The position numbers were made by a program, and so were the translations under genes. Of a stretch of DNA of 58,190 nucleotides, positions 1-12,757 are shown piece by piece. Each line of letters starts with the position of its first letter. Position 1 is the stretch's first letter. The stretch comes from Cochliopodium minus (lineage: Eukaryota > Discosea > Himatismenida > Cochliopodiidae): assembly GCA_024220525.1 (NCBI GenBank), contig JAMYWO010000051.1:53573-111762 (forward strand). The letters run 5' to 3'. The notes under the pieces are model-generated. The model did no database searches, was not told the DNA's origin, and saw nothing but the letters and a program-made list of their open reading frames with translations.

Positions 1-80
1 AATTTGATAAATTTGATAAATTTGATAAATAAAATAAATAAAATAAATAAAATAAATAAAATAAATAAAATAAATAATTC
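1..80. repeat. A/T simple-sequence tract at the window edge
   Basis: A few copies of an aatttgataa-like unit are followed by repeats of an aaaataaat-like unit. On the minus strand this probably lies in an intron of the gene beside it, because a donor-like CAA/GTAAAT occurs at about position 95. Confidence 0.7.
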
Positions 81-3000
81 TACTAAAAATATTTACTTGA
101 TATTGAAGAGGGTTTGCAATCCTCCACAATTTATCAACAAATTCAGACACTAATTGCCAGCGATAATTGTTTCCCTTTACGTCTATTTGGTTTTGAACTT
201 GATTCACCCAACTCTTCCATTTTGTTCCGTATTCTGCCGTATTCAACAAATTGTTAAGATTAGAAGAGATCAACTTAAATATCCCTTTCCAAGTTTTGAG
301 AAAGATAGTTTTGATTAATGTTTTACTTGTGTTGGAAACATCATTGATCGGGTTACATATTTTCTCAAATAATTTTTCTTCTTCCACCTTTTTCAAAATT
401 ATTATCAAATCTTCAATACTCTTTACAATACTATTTTTTTCTTCAACAAGAGATGGATAATGGGATATTTTGACAGATTTCAGATCTTCTCCAACGAAAT
501 GAGGCAAAAGCAAAGTGTCATCGTTCTGGAAACGATTTAAGATTTTCTCCAATTTGCTTGAAACGGTATCGAACCAAGTTTTATCAAAAATAGATCCAAT
601 GTAGTTTGATTTTTCCCACTCTTTAAATAACGAATCGAAAAATATTGGCTTATTTTCTTCTTTAGAGTTTGAATTTTCAAAAAATCTTGAGAAAGAACCT
701 CCAGTTGCCCTTGTGAAGTGAATGGATGACTTAGGGATTTGCACCTTTTCGTTGTGAACTTGATCCTTTTGAGGTATGTCTTTTTTATTTTGTTTCCACG
801 AACATGTGAATTTGCTGACATTGGGCTGGATTTCTTTTGTTATCTCACGAATGCATTTGTTGTAGGGCTCAAATGATCCGAGCAAAAGAAAAGTAAATAA
901 AGAAATGTCGAAATTTATACCTTTCCCAAGGCAAATTAGTGCATGCAGAAGATCTGTAACAACCTCCATATCAACTACCATTTCTCCAAGATCTCTTCTC
1001 ATTTCATACAAAATAGGATTCTCTGAGGCATAAGTAATTGCGCAAAGAGAACAATTGGGGTTTATTTCAATTACAGTGTGAAAAATATTGTAGCATCCGA
1101 CATTTCCGTGATAGGGACATTTCCTTGTTTAATAATTCATTAAATTCAATAAAAAATTAATAAAAATTTAAACATAAATATTAAAAATAATTTACCTTAT
1201 TCCAACACATCTTTTGCAACACCTATTCTTTTTGTTGTGTAAAAGAAGTGCTGCGTTTGGGTACCTATTAATGAGGAGATTTCTTTCGTTGGTATCTTGA
1301 GGTAAAGGGATGACTTTCTCTTTTGAAATTACAAGGAGATCAAAATGAGTGAAAACTTGTCCCAGAGATTTTTGATCAACACAAATGATTGAATCCAAGT
1401 TTGCTCTAACCGTTTCTTTCATATGGGGAGTCCAAAAATCTACGTGGTGGATCTCTTTCATAGCTTTCAAAAAATCAACTTGCTTTTTTTTTGGGCCATC
1501 TTCTTTCTCGTCTTGACAAATGAAGCCTATAGGAATGATAAATCTCACTTTTTGCGTCATTCCTCTTTGAATTAAAGTAAGAGAGAAAGAAGTTTCACTG
1601 CTACCGTGTTTGAAAGAAGGTTTTGCATCCCAATGAATCTTGCATCTAATATTGATTTCCCATTTGCCAGTTTCTTCGTTTTTAGCAGGTTTGCTAATTT
1701 TTCCCAACAGAGAGAAAGTTTCAAGTGCAGAAATTATTACTTCAACTATATTTTCTACAAAAACTCCCACTTTTTTTGTTAAAAAAGTATCATTTTCTTT
1801 CACAGTTACCTCTACGTCATTCATTTGCAAATATTTCTTGATTCTTTCAGATATGTATAAATGCAGATCTGTAAGTTTGTAAGCAGGAATGATTTGTGCA
1901 TTGCAATTCTTCCTGATGCATGTCCAATCTTCGTTTGATATCAATCTTACTAATTTCGAATACAAACTCATGATTGCCAATTCTGTTGTAAACTCGAACT
2001 TTGCTCTCTTTTGTACGGTCCGTTGATTATGAGTGTGATAGTTTAAGATTCTTTTCATATTTGTGTTCGGGGTTTCCTGACAAAATATAAGAAGCAGACT
2101 TTCTGGAGAACAGTTATATTTCTTTGCTATCTCCTCAATCTCCTTCAAAGCAGAACAAGTGTTGAGGTGATTCCGATTCAACAACAATTCGTTATTGATT
2201 TGTCTTGTTAATAAAGTGTTGGAGAGATTTGGAGAAATGATGTTCCAGAAACGTTCTTGTTTGTCTTGAAGAGAGCAAGATATTGGTTTGAGGTACTTTT
2301 TGTAAATCTGAAAGAAAGAAGATTGCCTGAAATTCTCTAATTGCTTCCTTTTACTTGACACCGAACAGTAATAAAGAAAATTTCCTTCGATTATGAGAAT
2401 ATTCTTCCTTTTTTGATCCAACTTGACACCCATTATGGTCAGCTTGTCACTCTCTACTTCCTTGAAACATTTGATTTTTTCTACATGGATAACTTGAGAA
2501 CACTTACCATAATGAGTTTCGAGAAATTTTTTAAGATCTTTAAATGAACCTCCATTAATGTGGAAAAACAAGAAACCTTCTTCATCTACCACCAATGTGA
2601 GCTGTTTGTCGAAACTATTGGCATTTCTATTCATGTAGTCTTCGATGGAGATTTCTAGGTGCAACTTGTTGTCTTTTAATGAAAATAGAGACCGCGGAAT
2701 TTGAGAAACAGCAGTAGGAGAAAGGTGAGTGGATCTCACGATCGTAGGAGGGGTGGGAGGGACATATTGAGACTGAGAATGGAAAAAGGGTTGCGAAGGG
2801 GAATGACCTGAAGGAAGAGAATTAGGAGAACATTGTATTTGAGTAATGGGAGGGACATTTTGAGACTGACAATGAAAAAAGGGCTGCGAAGGGGAATGAC
2901 CTGAAGGAAGAGAAGTAGGAGGACGTGTTATTGGGGTAGTGGGAGATTGGGAAGATTGAGGAAGGGGAGAGTGATTTTGTGATGGGTGAGGTTGTCTATC

Positions 3001-3207
3001 TAATGTTCTATTTAAATCATTATCCTTTTGTATTTGTGAAAGAAAATGGATGGGATTTGAATCATTTTCAAAAAATATGTTGTTCATTTGATCATCTCTA
3101 AATGTATTTGATTCGTATTTACAAATCTCACATTCTTGACAAAATATTTCTTCATCTTCAATATTATGATAAGGTTTATCGCAATAAGAACATAATTTAT
3201 ACTCCAT
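1..3207 (-). CDS. Large unknown protein with N-terminal cysteine cluster and Pro-rich linker, 3' end cut by window
   Basis: I do not recognise the family. The ATG is at 3207. The first exon runs to about 1195 and encodes some 671 residues. It opens with a CxxC-rich segment (CSYCDK, then CQECEIC), a possible zinc-binding unit. A Ser/Pro/His-rich linker follows at residues ~70-160, containing two near-identical copies of LPSGHSPSQPFFH. The rest is a globular region ending in CCKRC. A ~70-bp intron (donor GTAAATT) leads to a second exon from about 1126 that stays open for over 340 codons, adding CPYHGNVGC and CSLC and then a Lys/Glu-rich helical stretch. A donor-like GTAAAT at about 95 suggests a further intron beyond the window. 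The second exon has no in-window stop. Nothing supports a transposase or polymerase. Confidence is good for coding status and nil for function. Confidence 0.75.
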
Positions 3208-3714
3208 CTTTGTATAACTTTAAATAAAAAATTGAGGATCTTCAAAAAATTTTATGCTGTATATATAATGGAAAAATATATTGAAATATACCAAAAAAGC
3301 TTTGATTTGGGTCCAATTGTATAAATGAATTCTTTTTAAATTATCAAAAACGTAATAATAAATAGACATATTATGTTGTTTATATTATTATATTTGTTTT
3401 TTATATTGGTGAATAAATTTGATGATCTGTTAATTCTATTCATATATACATGAAATTTTCTGTTTGATTTTTGGGCCTTCAAAATAAAAATTTTATTTTA
3501 CATTGTTAGATGAACTGAAAGTTCTCATGTTTGTATAGTATAATATCAACTAAATTTCCATTTTGAAATCTTATTTGATTTGGAAAATTATTTAGAGATG
3601 ATTCAAATCACAAAAGATTATTAAGTGATTATATTAATTTGGAGAATCTATTTTTTGAAAATACATCACACAAAAAGCACCACTAACAACACCACCAATC
3701 ATCCAACATGGCTA
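3208..3714. other. AT-rich spacer
   Basis: No convincing exon was seen on either strand. This is the 5' flank of the minus-strand gene beginning at 3207, with only short stop-rich frames. Confidence 0.5.
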
Positions 3715-4262
3715 AAATATAGTGTTTACCATACAGCTTCTAGAATTTAAAGTATCCAGAGTCTTCATGCGCCAAATATTAATCTCCAATGCAGATCTTC
3801 CATTATTATTTTTGATATGACGAATTCGAAGAAGATCTAACCCCCCCTTATTTGGATGTAATCAACTCTATCAAAAAGTATTTCTTTATGAAGAAGTTTC
3901 ATGGTATCCAACATACGAATGATATCTTCAAAGAGATATACTGCCTCTAAGTTCACATTTGTTTCAACTTCTCTGATGATTCTTTCATATTCTTCTTCGC
4001 TTGGATTCTCTATCTCTATGGAAGGTATTGGTTTCTCTAATAAGAAATTCGGTCAATGGATATAATTAAAGATTTCAAGGTTTTGAATCTGATTGATTCA
4101 TCAACTTTTTAATAAAAATCTGATTACCACCAGGTATATGATGTCTCAGCTTTGCGAATCAAAATGCTTGTTTTGATCATTGCAGTTCCTCCATATACCC
4201 ATTTTGTAATTGATTTTGAAAGCTTGATTCTTCTAGCAAATTCAATATTTAAAAACATTTTT
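3715..4262 (-). pseudogene. Possible small gene or gene remnant with a frameshift at a G7 run
   Basis: Reading minus, an ATG at about 4262 opens a 44-codon frame ending near 4130. After a gap that could be an intron, a second frame from about 4050 encodes an acidic helical segment (IEIENPSEEEYERIIREVE), then runs to a stop near 3715. The two halves of the second frame are separated by a one-base shift at a run of seven G (plus-strand C at 3841-3847); with one more G the frame would be continuous. Exon phases between the parts do not join cleanly with the GT-AG sites visible. It could be a real gene with a sequencing error or a decayed copy. The product is not recognised. Confidence 0.3.
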
Positions 4263-4583
4263 CTTCATTGATGATTTTTTTTTGAACAATTTGTTAATAA
4301 TTATGTTTTTCATTTTTACTTTATTTTTTATTGGAGATAAGTATTTGCTTGAATGAATTATCTTTAAAAAAAATTCTAACAAGATCGAATTACTTAATGT
4401 GTTATACACCCTGGTTGATTTTTCATGGAAAAATATTTGGGAATAACTTAATCTTTCGAATTATCATTCAAATTTCAACATCTGATATACATCGATATTA
4501 TAAGTAAATAGCACCTCATGGTATATTGTTCTCCCAAAAAGATTTCACATGGCTAGGCTCAGAATATATAATTATAAAAAAAA

Positions 4584-7500
4584 ATGTTACCTGTGAAAGA
4601 CATAAACTTTGAATTTTTGGAAGAAATTGAAAATTATGGATTAGATGAATCATTGATAGACAAATATTCCAAATTGGATCTCAAAATCTTCGCAGTATCC
4701 AACTTGTAAGCTCCGATTTGCATTATATATTTATTTTATAAGCCTTATTTTCAAATACAGTGTTGAGAATTTATATATCAACAAATTGAACAAGATAAGG
4801 AAAGTATATGCCCATATCCCTGCTAATATCATCCACAGGATCTTTCACATGGATTCTATCGAGAAGATCATCATCCCCAGCAGTATTGTGTTGGATTATG
4901 ATTGCATTGATTGGAAGAAGCCATTATCAAGAAGCTTGAAACATCTCGATATCTCAAACACGAAAGTTGATGATAAATTCTTTTTTGAATTGAGGTTTAT
5001 TAGCATCTATTTTTTAAAATGTAAAAAGACTTTTTTTATCATGATTTAGTTGCTCAAATGTTGCAGAACAATTGGAATATCTCAACATCAGCTCCACATC
5101 AAGTAAAAAAAAAAAATTTAAATTAATTGACCAACAATTAAAGTATCTTAAAATCATATAGTTAAAGATAAAACTTTATTTCATTTATTATTAATTCTCA
5201 CTTTAAATATTTTGATTTGATCCATCTATATTTAATTTGGTTTTGAATTTAATCCTTTATTAACGTTCTTTTTCGTTCTAAAAAAAAATTGTTTTTACAA
5301 AAAAAACCGCTTTTAGTAACAACAAATGGACTAAAACTTTTGTGTAAATTCAAAAATTTGAAAAGCCTTACAGTAAAAGGACTCGAATTGAAAATCGAAG
5401 ATGTACTCCCTTTGAAAAATTTGGAAGCCCTCAAAATATCCAAACATTTTGGGCCTGGGTGGAGCAAACTCGAAGATTTAGAAAAGTTAGTGAAATTTTC
5501 TTGTCCGGAAAGAGGTTTTACTATTCCTACAAAGTTGCTAAGCAGATTAAAGTCTGTCCTATTTGGCAATGATAAGTAAAATTTATAAAATATTTTATAA
5601 ATAAAAATATATAAATAAAAATAAATAAATAAATAATCAAATAAAAAATTTAAAAAATAAAAAATTTTAAATAAAATAAAAAAAATAAAATAAAAAAATA
5701 AAAAATAAAAAATATAAATATTTAATAAATAAAAAATAAAAAATATGATTTTAAACAAAAATTTCTCAGATTAATATAATATTAAATTAGGTACTATGAT
5801 TCAAAAGACTACCCTCAATTAGAAAAGTACAGAGTGATTTCTTCTTACAGATACGAACAAGAAACTACCAAATTTCAAGATTGTCTCGGTCTCAAGCATC
5901 TTCATTATACATATTCCAACGAAAAATACTTATTGTCTGATTTCCAAAACTTTAGTAAACTAGAGACTCTAAACACAGAAAGTAAACATAAAATTTTAAT
6001 CGACGATTTCTTCATTTAAATAAATTTTTATAATAAAATTTGTGATGAAAATTATTTTTGAATTCTTCTAACAAATTTATTCATTTTTTTTCTTTCTTTT
6101 TAAAAATTTTCAAACCAAACACTTATCTTTGATTTCTTCAAAAATTTTTTTTTTTTTTTTATTGAATCAATAATTTTAAATTCTTTTAAAAATTTTGAAA
6201 TAATTTCTTAGACCAATGCTGTAAACCCATGAATAAGTTAGAAGAAATTAGCCTCCCCTTTTGCGATACCCTGGAACTATTGACAATAAGCCATCAAAGA
6301 AATTACAACTATGAATATCACCAAGAACACAAGAACGAAGAGGGATACAAGATCCCTTACGAAGAAGAAGGTTTTCTCAACACATTCATTTGTTCAAAAA
6401 CCTGAGGTTGATTTACTTTTATTTTTATTTTTATTTTATTATTTATTACTTTTTATTTTTTTATTACTTTTTATTTTTATTTTTAATTTTATTTTTTAAT
6501 TTTTATTTTTTATTTTTATTTTTTATTACTTGTTTATTATATTTTATTTTTATTTTTGTTTTTATTTTTTATTTTTTTTTTTTTATTTATTTTTATTTTT
6601 TTATTTTATTTTTTTATCACTTTTATTTTTTTATTACTTGTTTATCATATTTTATTTTTTTTTTTGTTTTTTATTTTATTTTTTTGAAAATATTGAAAAT
6701 TTTTTTTTCAATATCATTGAAATTTTTTTGAATATTCTTCTTCTTTCTATTTAACAAAAATAGATAGATTTCGAAAAGTACTTCCTATCAACGGAGAGAG
6801 CATTCTTCAAAAGTGGAATATCTGGACATACCCTATTTCCCTGAATTGGTGGGTCATCTTTCGGGAAAGAAAAGTCTTTTTTCCACTTCTCAAAGATTTG
6901 TCATTATGTTATCCCATTAAATCCTATTGTGAGGACGAAATAAATAATGGTTATGGTAAAAAAAAAAAAAAGATTTTTTGATTATTATTTTTTTTATTTT
7001 ATTTAAAGATTTAATAATCCAAATTTAAATTAATTTAATTTCCAATTTAAATTTTATTAAATTATTTGAAATTTTGTTTTATTTAAATTTTATTTTCTTT
7101 AAATTTCTTTATTGATTAATTATTTGATTATTTTTTTTTTCTTATAAAATTTATTAATTATTTAATTAAATTTTAAATTTATTTTCTTTAAACAGGATCT
7201 GATCTTCTGAATACATTACATTTCCCTACTACATTGGTCTCACTAAAACTTGACGTGGGATATCTCAACCAACAAAACAACTTGAATTACCTCAACAACC
7301 AAACAAACCTGAAGTATTTGATCCTCACCTCTTTCTTGAGAAATAACAGTGAAGTGATTTCAAATGAATTCAAGAACTTTTCTGACTATTCTCCCCTTTC
7401 TAACCTTAAATCTCTTAAGTCCCTTGAAATGCAAGAAAATTATTTTTTCAATAACACAAAGGGTAAGTTTTTTAAAACTAAAAAAATAAACCAAATTTGG

Positions 7501-9376
7501 ACATTACAATTTCAACAAATTTCTGAGCGGATATTAATTTTTAACAAAAAAATTTAAAACTTTTGTAAAAATTTGAAATAAATTAAAGTTTTTCATTTCA
7601 ATAATTAAATTTTCTAGAGAAAGTTGAATGAAGCAATATGTTGCATCTTCTTTGGAATAATAAATTATTTCTTTTGAACTTTAAAAATAATTTTTAAATT
7701 TTTAATTTACCGTACATCTTGAAAATAATTAATTTTTATAAACTTTTTTAATTGAAATTTTTTTATCTGTCCCTGTTTCATTGTTGAAGCTTTTTTAAAA
7801 GTTCTTTCGCTTAATAAAAAAAAAAAACATATCATTTATTTATTGTAAATAACAATTATTCTTTTTGTAGAGATCGAAGATGCAGGAAAGGACAAAAATT
7901 GGGACCCCGTCATTGAAAAACTTTCTACATTGGAATACATCAACTTTCAAGGCCATTCCGACATTGGAGATGGGTTCATCATTAGTCTCTCCAAGCTTAA
8001 CCGTTTGACCTACATCAATATTTCAAATTGTGAAGGAATAACCGATGTTTCTCCTCTTGGAACCTTGCCATGTTTGGCTTCTTTGTTTTCCGTTTCTTCC
8101 AAAATCAAAAAGTACTTCTTAAAGTCTGATTCTCTCGTACTTTGGCACTGCGGGAATAACTTGGGTATTCTTTAATTTTATTTACTTAAATTTTGTTTGT
8201 CTTTTCTAGGAGTGGCAAATTTTTTTTTCTTTTTTAATATCTGCCATTGTATAAAAAAAATCATTCATCTATATTAGAGATATATCTTCTAATATAAAAA
8301 TGATATTTACATACAGTGTATGATTAAAATAATCTAATCAAAAAAATCTTTTCCTCTTTAATTTAAGATGTATTCTTGGATGAAAACTCGGACAAAATTA
8401 GTTATCCATCGCTCAAGATTTTGAATATCGAAAACAACCTTTCTTTCACTGAAAACTCTCTTAAATCCCTTTTCCGCCTTCCAAGAATCAAACACATCAA
8501 CATAGATAATAGCAACGTCTCTGTTAACTGGATCCACAACGTCTCAAAGTGTCCTTCATTGAAATACTTGGCCGTGCTCAAATCCGCTTCCGTCGATGAG
8601 TACAAGAAGAAGTACACTTTGCTCGAATCTTACGAAGTTGAGAAACAAATCATCAAGCACATCATTGCAACTGGTGGCAAGGCAGAAAACTTTAGAATTG
8701 ATCCTCTTTTATCCGAATTCACTCCTTATATTTCTGAGTATTTCAAAGTATTCTTTCTCATTTTTTTGCTTTAATTGTTTACATATTTAAAATATAAATT
8801 TTTTTCTTTGTTTTTTTTTAGTATCTAAAAGTAAAGTTACTCGATTTTTATGATTCTATCATCAAAATTGTCGAAGACCATATCTCCAACAACGACATGA
8901 ACGATCCTCAAGCCAAGAAAATCTTCGCTCTTAAATACAAAAGCCACAAGTTCAGAATGATCCTCTTCAACCTTTTCGAGAGACTCAAAAGTTCTCCTTT
9001 TTATGATAAAGAAGATCTCTACATTTTCTTTCCCAACCAAATAATGAAATCTGAAATTAATTCAAATTGGATTAACATTAGGTTTTATAAAATTAATATT
9101 TATTTGATATAAAATTTATTTTATTCCAAAAGGTATGAGATATTTGGCAATAAGAAGATAATAGATTTAATTCCCTTCAAGTACCACAAACAATACATGA
9201 GCATCAACTCCATTCTTGGATCAATTTGGGAAGTAAAATTCTCCGAAAGAAAACTGATTCTTGAACGTAAGTTCTCCAAAACTTATCCTGTTTTGCTTCT
9301 TTTGATGTTGATTAAGCGACTAAAAGTGAACATTCCCAAAAGATTGTTCCAGTTTATTCTCAATTTCAATGCCTGA
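4584..9376 (+). CDS. Multi-exon leucine-rich-repeat protein with C-terminal F-box-like motif
   Basis: Twelve exons can be joined in phase, approximately 4584-4705, 4761-4994, 5050-5102, 5317-5575, 5791-5979, 6202-6403, 6767-6956, 7196-7462, 7871-8164, 8368-8748, 8822-9081 and 9133-9376. The product shows irregular LRRs throughout, for example LKHLDISNT, LEYLNISST, LKSLTVKGLEL, LTYINISNC and LKILNIENN. The C-terminus is helical and ends with IPKRLFQFILNFNA, resembling the LPxElxxxIL core of an F-box. Exon 7 needs two one-base corrections (an A4 run near 6813 and a T6 run near 6876), and the end of exon 6 seems out of frame. Homopolymer sequencing errors are likelier than decay because LRR sense resumes each time. 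By analogy with LRR-F-box proteins it may be a ubiquitin-ligase substrate adaptor; that is inference. Confidence 0.75.
6404..6766. repeat. T-rich intron of the LRR gene, (T4-9 A)n
   Basis: This is an almost pure T/A tract between LRR exons 6 and 7. Poly-Phe/Tyr reading frames across it are artefacts of composition. Confidence 0.8.
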
Positions 9377-9503
9377 AAAAATAAATTCTTCTTTAAACTT
9401 TTTGTATTTCAAAATTGTTTCTTGAACCAATAGATAAAAAAGTCTAAGATTGTTTCTAATATTTAATGAATTTTAAGAAATAATTTTGACTAATTATGAC
9501 ACT

Positions 9504-10606
9504 TTAGTTGTTATCATCTTTCTCCTCTTCTTTTCCATCCTGTAAAAAATTTCCCATCTTGTTGATAGAAAGAGTTGGTCCATATGCTTTCTCGTTATCT
9601 GTGATGATATATACTCCCTTTGGCAAGAATTTATCTTCCAATAGATCAATAGAATCAATTTGAATGGGCTCCGCATTATATCTATCTATCTTCCCATTTC
9701 TTCTCTTAATTTCAATAGTATTCTTAGCAACTACTTCCTTCTTTTCAATTATTTTGGTATGTTTGTTTAAGATCAAGCAACCATCACTTCTCTCTTCTCT
9801 CAGCTCATATTCTCCTTTTTTTCCCCCATCAAGCAATTTTTGATGCTTTTCAACATTAATTTTGGTGATGCGTAATGAATCGAAAATCAAGATCTTTTCC
9901 ATTTGCTCGACTATATCACGAATATATGAAATATTTTAAACATATTTTTTCTAAAATACTTACATTCTTTTGTGAATCCATCAGGGATTTCAGATTCTAT
10001 ATCTTCATAGGGTTTATTCAATTCTTTCATTGTTTTGGAGAATGAATCCTTAATTTCGCGCAAACCAACAGGAGAATCTTTGTTATTCATGCCTAAATAC
10101 TTAACTTGTTTCGGAATCAATATGGGCTTCTCTGAATACTCATCTTCTTGTGAATACTTTATTTTGCAGTTCAAGATGGCCAAATGATCAAATCCAGGAT
10201 TGGTCCCTTTGAAATCAATGACCTTCCCAATCTTCAATGCAGAAGGATCCTCCTTGATGAGTGTGGAGAACCAATTTGAACAAGAAGAAAGAGTGATGGG
10301 AGAATCAGAGAATTGGATGATTATTTCTTTTGGATCAATTGATTCGGGATTCCAACGTAGAGAACCATTGAAGAAATCGTAAAGGCTGATCTCATTTGTT
10401 CTGCATCTTGCCAATTCCAATTTGAATGCAAATAGGCGAGGGGAAAAAGTTTCGTATTTATGAGAATTCCAACCGATAGGAGAAAGCAATGAATTGAGAA
10501 ATTTGAATCTGAGATCTTTCTCCTCTATCCCATTCACATCTTTCTCAACGAATACTACCCTCTGTTCCTTTCCATTTTGGATTGTAGACAGGCCTCCCCA
10601 AAATTA
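9504..10606 (-). CDS. Unknown two-exon protein
   Basis: The 5' exon (down to about 9970) and 3' exon (about 9911-9504) are joined by a short intron with donor GTAAGTA and acceptor ATAG, giving one frame of more than 340 residues. The product is soluble and mixed charge, with no signal peptide or membrane segment. The C-terminal part is lysine/glutamate-rich and ends in an acidic tail (DGKEEEKDDNN). The frame stays open upstream to about 10605 without an ATG. The real start must therefore lie in an undetected upstream exon, or beyond the ambiguous base at 10665; the GTG at 10537 is not a credible start in a eukaryote. I do not recognise the family. It is divergent from the GRDP-type gene at 10801. 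Confidence 0.6.
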
Positions 10607-10800
10607 GTATACTAATTATCTAAGATAAATTATATTATAATTATTATTATAGTTTGTATTGTTGNTTTTTTTATTTTTTTATATTTCAATATAGTTTAAT
10701 TAATTTTTTGAATTCAAATATTAGTTTAGATATTATTTTTTATTTATTTTATTTTTATTTTTATTATTTTTGTTTTTTTTTTTATTTTAAAGCTTTTGGA

Positions 10801-12720
10801 ATGTTTAGTAAGGAAAGGATTGATTTTATGCTCAAACAACACACATTTATTGAGAATGGCAATCAGCCACCTCTACAAAGACTTCCTTGTGGGTAACCCT
10901 TTCTTCTAAAAAAAAATAAAATAATTTTTTTTTTAATTTTTTATTTTTAAGAATGAGACCTTGTATGCCATATTATGTACGTCCTCCCATCTCGTAAAAT
11001 TTTTATTCTTTTAAAAAAAAATATTTAAAAAAATATTTAAAAAAAATTTCAAAATCAAATGAACTAAAATTCAAATTAATAAAAATTCAAATTAACAAAA
11101 AGAATTTACCAAAATATTAAAAAATTTTTTTTAGTTTTTTTTAAAGGAAACAAAATTATTTTACATTTTTCCTTTATTTTTATTTTGAAAAAAAAAAAGC
11201 AATGAAATTCCACCACCACCTAAGATATTCAATACTTTCCAACCTATCGAGCATTCAAAGTACACCCGAGCACTAAACCAACCAGTCTAACGATCAACCT
11301 GCCTCCCCAGATGGTCGAAAAAAGAGGAGTTTTAATTGAGTTCATGAACAAATTTTACAAAACCGATCTGATGACCAAGCCCGAGAATATGAAGCCTTAT
11401 TTGATGAGATACTTTAACTTCATGTATTTTTTTAAATTATTAAAATAATTTTGTTCTTACAAAAATAAAATCAATTATAATAAAAAAAGATCATTTTTTT
11501 AAAAAGAAATTTATTTTATTTTTTTTATTTATTATTTTTTTATATTTTTATTTTTTTATTTTTTATTTTATTTTATTTAATTTTTTTACTTTATTTTTTT
11601 ATTTTATTTTTTATTTTTTTAATTTTTTTTTATTTTTTTTTATTTTTTTTTTTAATTTTTTTTCCAATTTTATTTTTATATTTTTTTATTTATTATTTTT
11701 TATTTTATTTTATTTTTTATTTTTTATTTTATTTTATTTTATTTTTTATTTTTTATTTTTTTTTTATTTTTTTTTTCAATTTTTAAATTTTATTTGTGAT
11801 TTTTTTGCTAAACAAAAAAAAAAGGAATCTACAAGCAAAGTTCCCTTCAGAAGTATTGATCCCAAGCGACATTTTATATGTATGGATAGCCCACATCCTA
11901 AGACCGAATCAATTTGAAGAAGATTGCGAAAAACTTTTTTCGAAAAAGTTTTTCCCTTTATTCAGCTCCACTTCCGACTTTTTGGGGATCAGCTTCAACC
12001 AGATGGTTAGCTCTACTCAAATTCTCTTTGAATCTACTTATGGAACTCCTTATCTTTCTTCTGATTATGAGGAGACTGATTTGAGATTATCAAAGGTATG
12101 AACAAAAAAATAATTTAAATTAACTTAATTAAAAGAGTTGAAGAAATTAAAAAATCAAATTAATTAAAATAATTAAATAAATTAAAATATTTAAAAAAAA
12201 ATTGAATAAATTAATATGAAATTAAACTAAATCAAATTAAAATTAAAATTAATTTAAATAAATTAAATATTGAAAGAAAATTAAATTAAAAAATAAATAA
12301 AAAATATATTTAAAATTTTAATTTAATAAAAAATTTCTAAAATATTTTTAAATCTGTAAATGAATAACTTTTTTCTATTTTTTTAATTTTAAGGTTGCTT
12401 TCATGATTTACTATGATGATCACATTTACAAGTTGTCAAAGAATGACTTTGAAGCAAGCAAAAAATGGGTCAACCCATTCCAATTGAAGGAAGAGGATCT
12501 TTTGAAGGATCATCAGTGGGTGATCAATTATAACAAGGAAGCCACCCATGTGGGTTGTGTCAAGGACTCTGACCTTCTTAAAGCTTACGAAAAGTTCTTA
12601 TATCTCTGTGCAAGGTATCCTCCTCAACAACAAAAAATTGCCAGCTATCAGCCAACTTACCTCATAGACTCGGTACCTTTTTTTTATTTTATTTTTTATT
12701 TTTTATTTTTTATTTTATTT

Positions 12721-12757
<37 letters not shown>

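Noticed and set aside
1640-1882. Plus-strand frame inside the first minus-strand gene
   Set aside because: It is antisense to a 671-codon exon, with no supporting motif.
1-3207. Transposase or retroelement origin of the large unknown gene
   Set aside because: There are no terminal repeats, no integrase or reverse-transcriptase motifs and no DDE pattern; the Pro-rich linker and introns suggest a host gene.
6390-6754. Long Phe/Tyr/Leu-rich frames resembling membrane proteins
   Set aside because: They are translations of T-rich intron arrays; the same effect occurs at 26167-26406, 40462-40716 and 21898-22098. They lack starts in context and lie between proven exons.
10535-10537. GTG as start codon of the unknown protein at 9504-10606
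   Set aside because: Non-ATG starts are not expected here and the frame continues upstream; a missing 5' exon is more likely.
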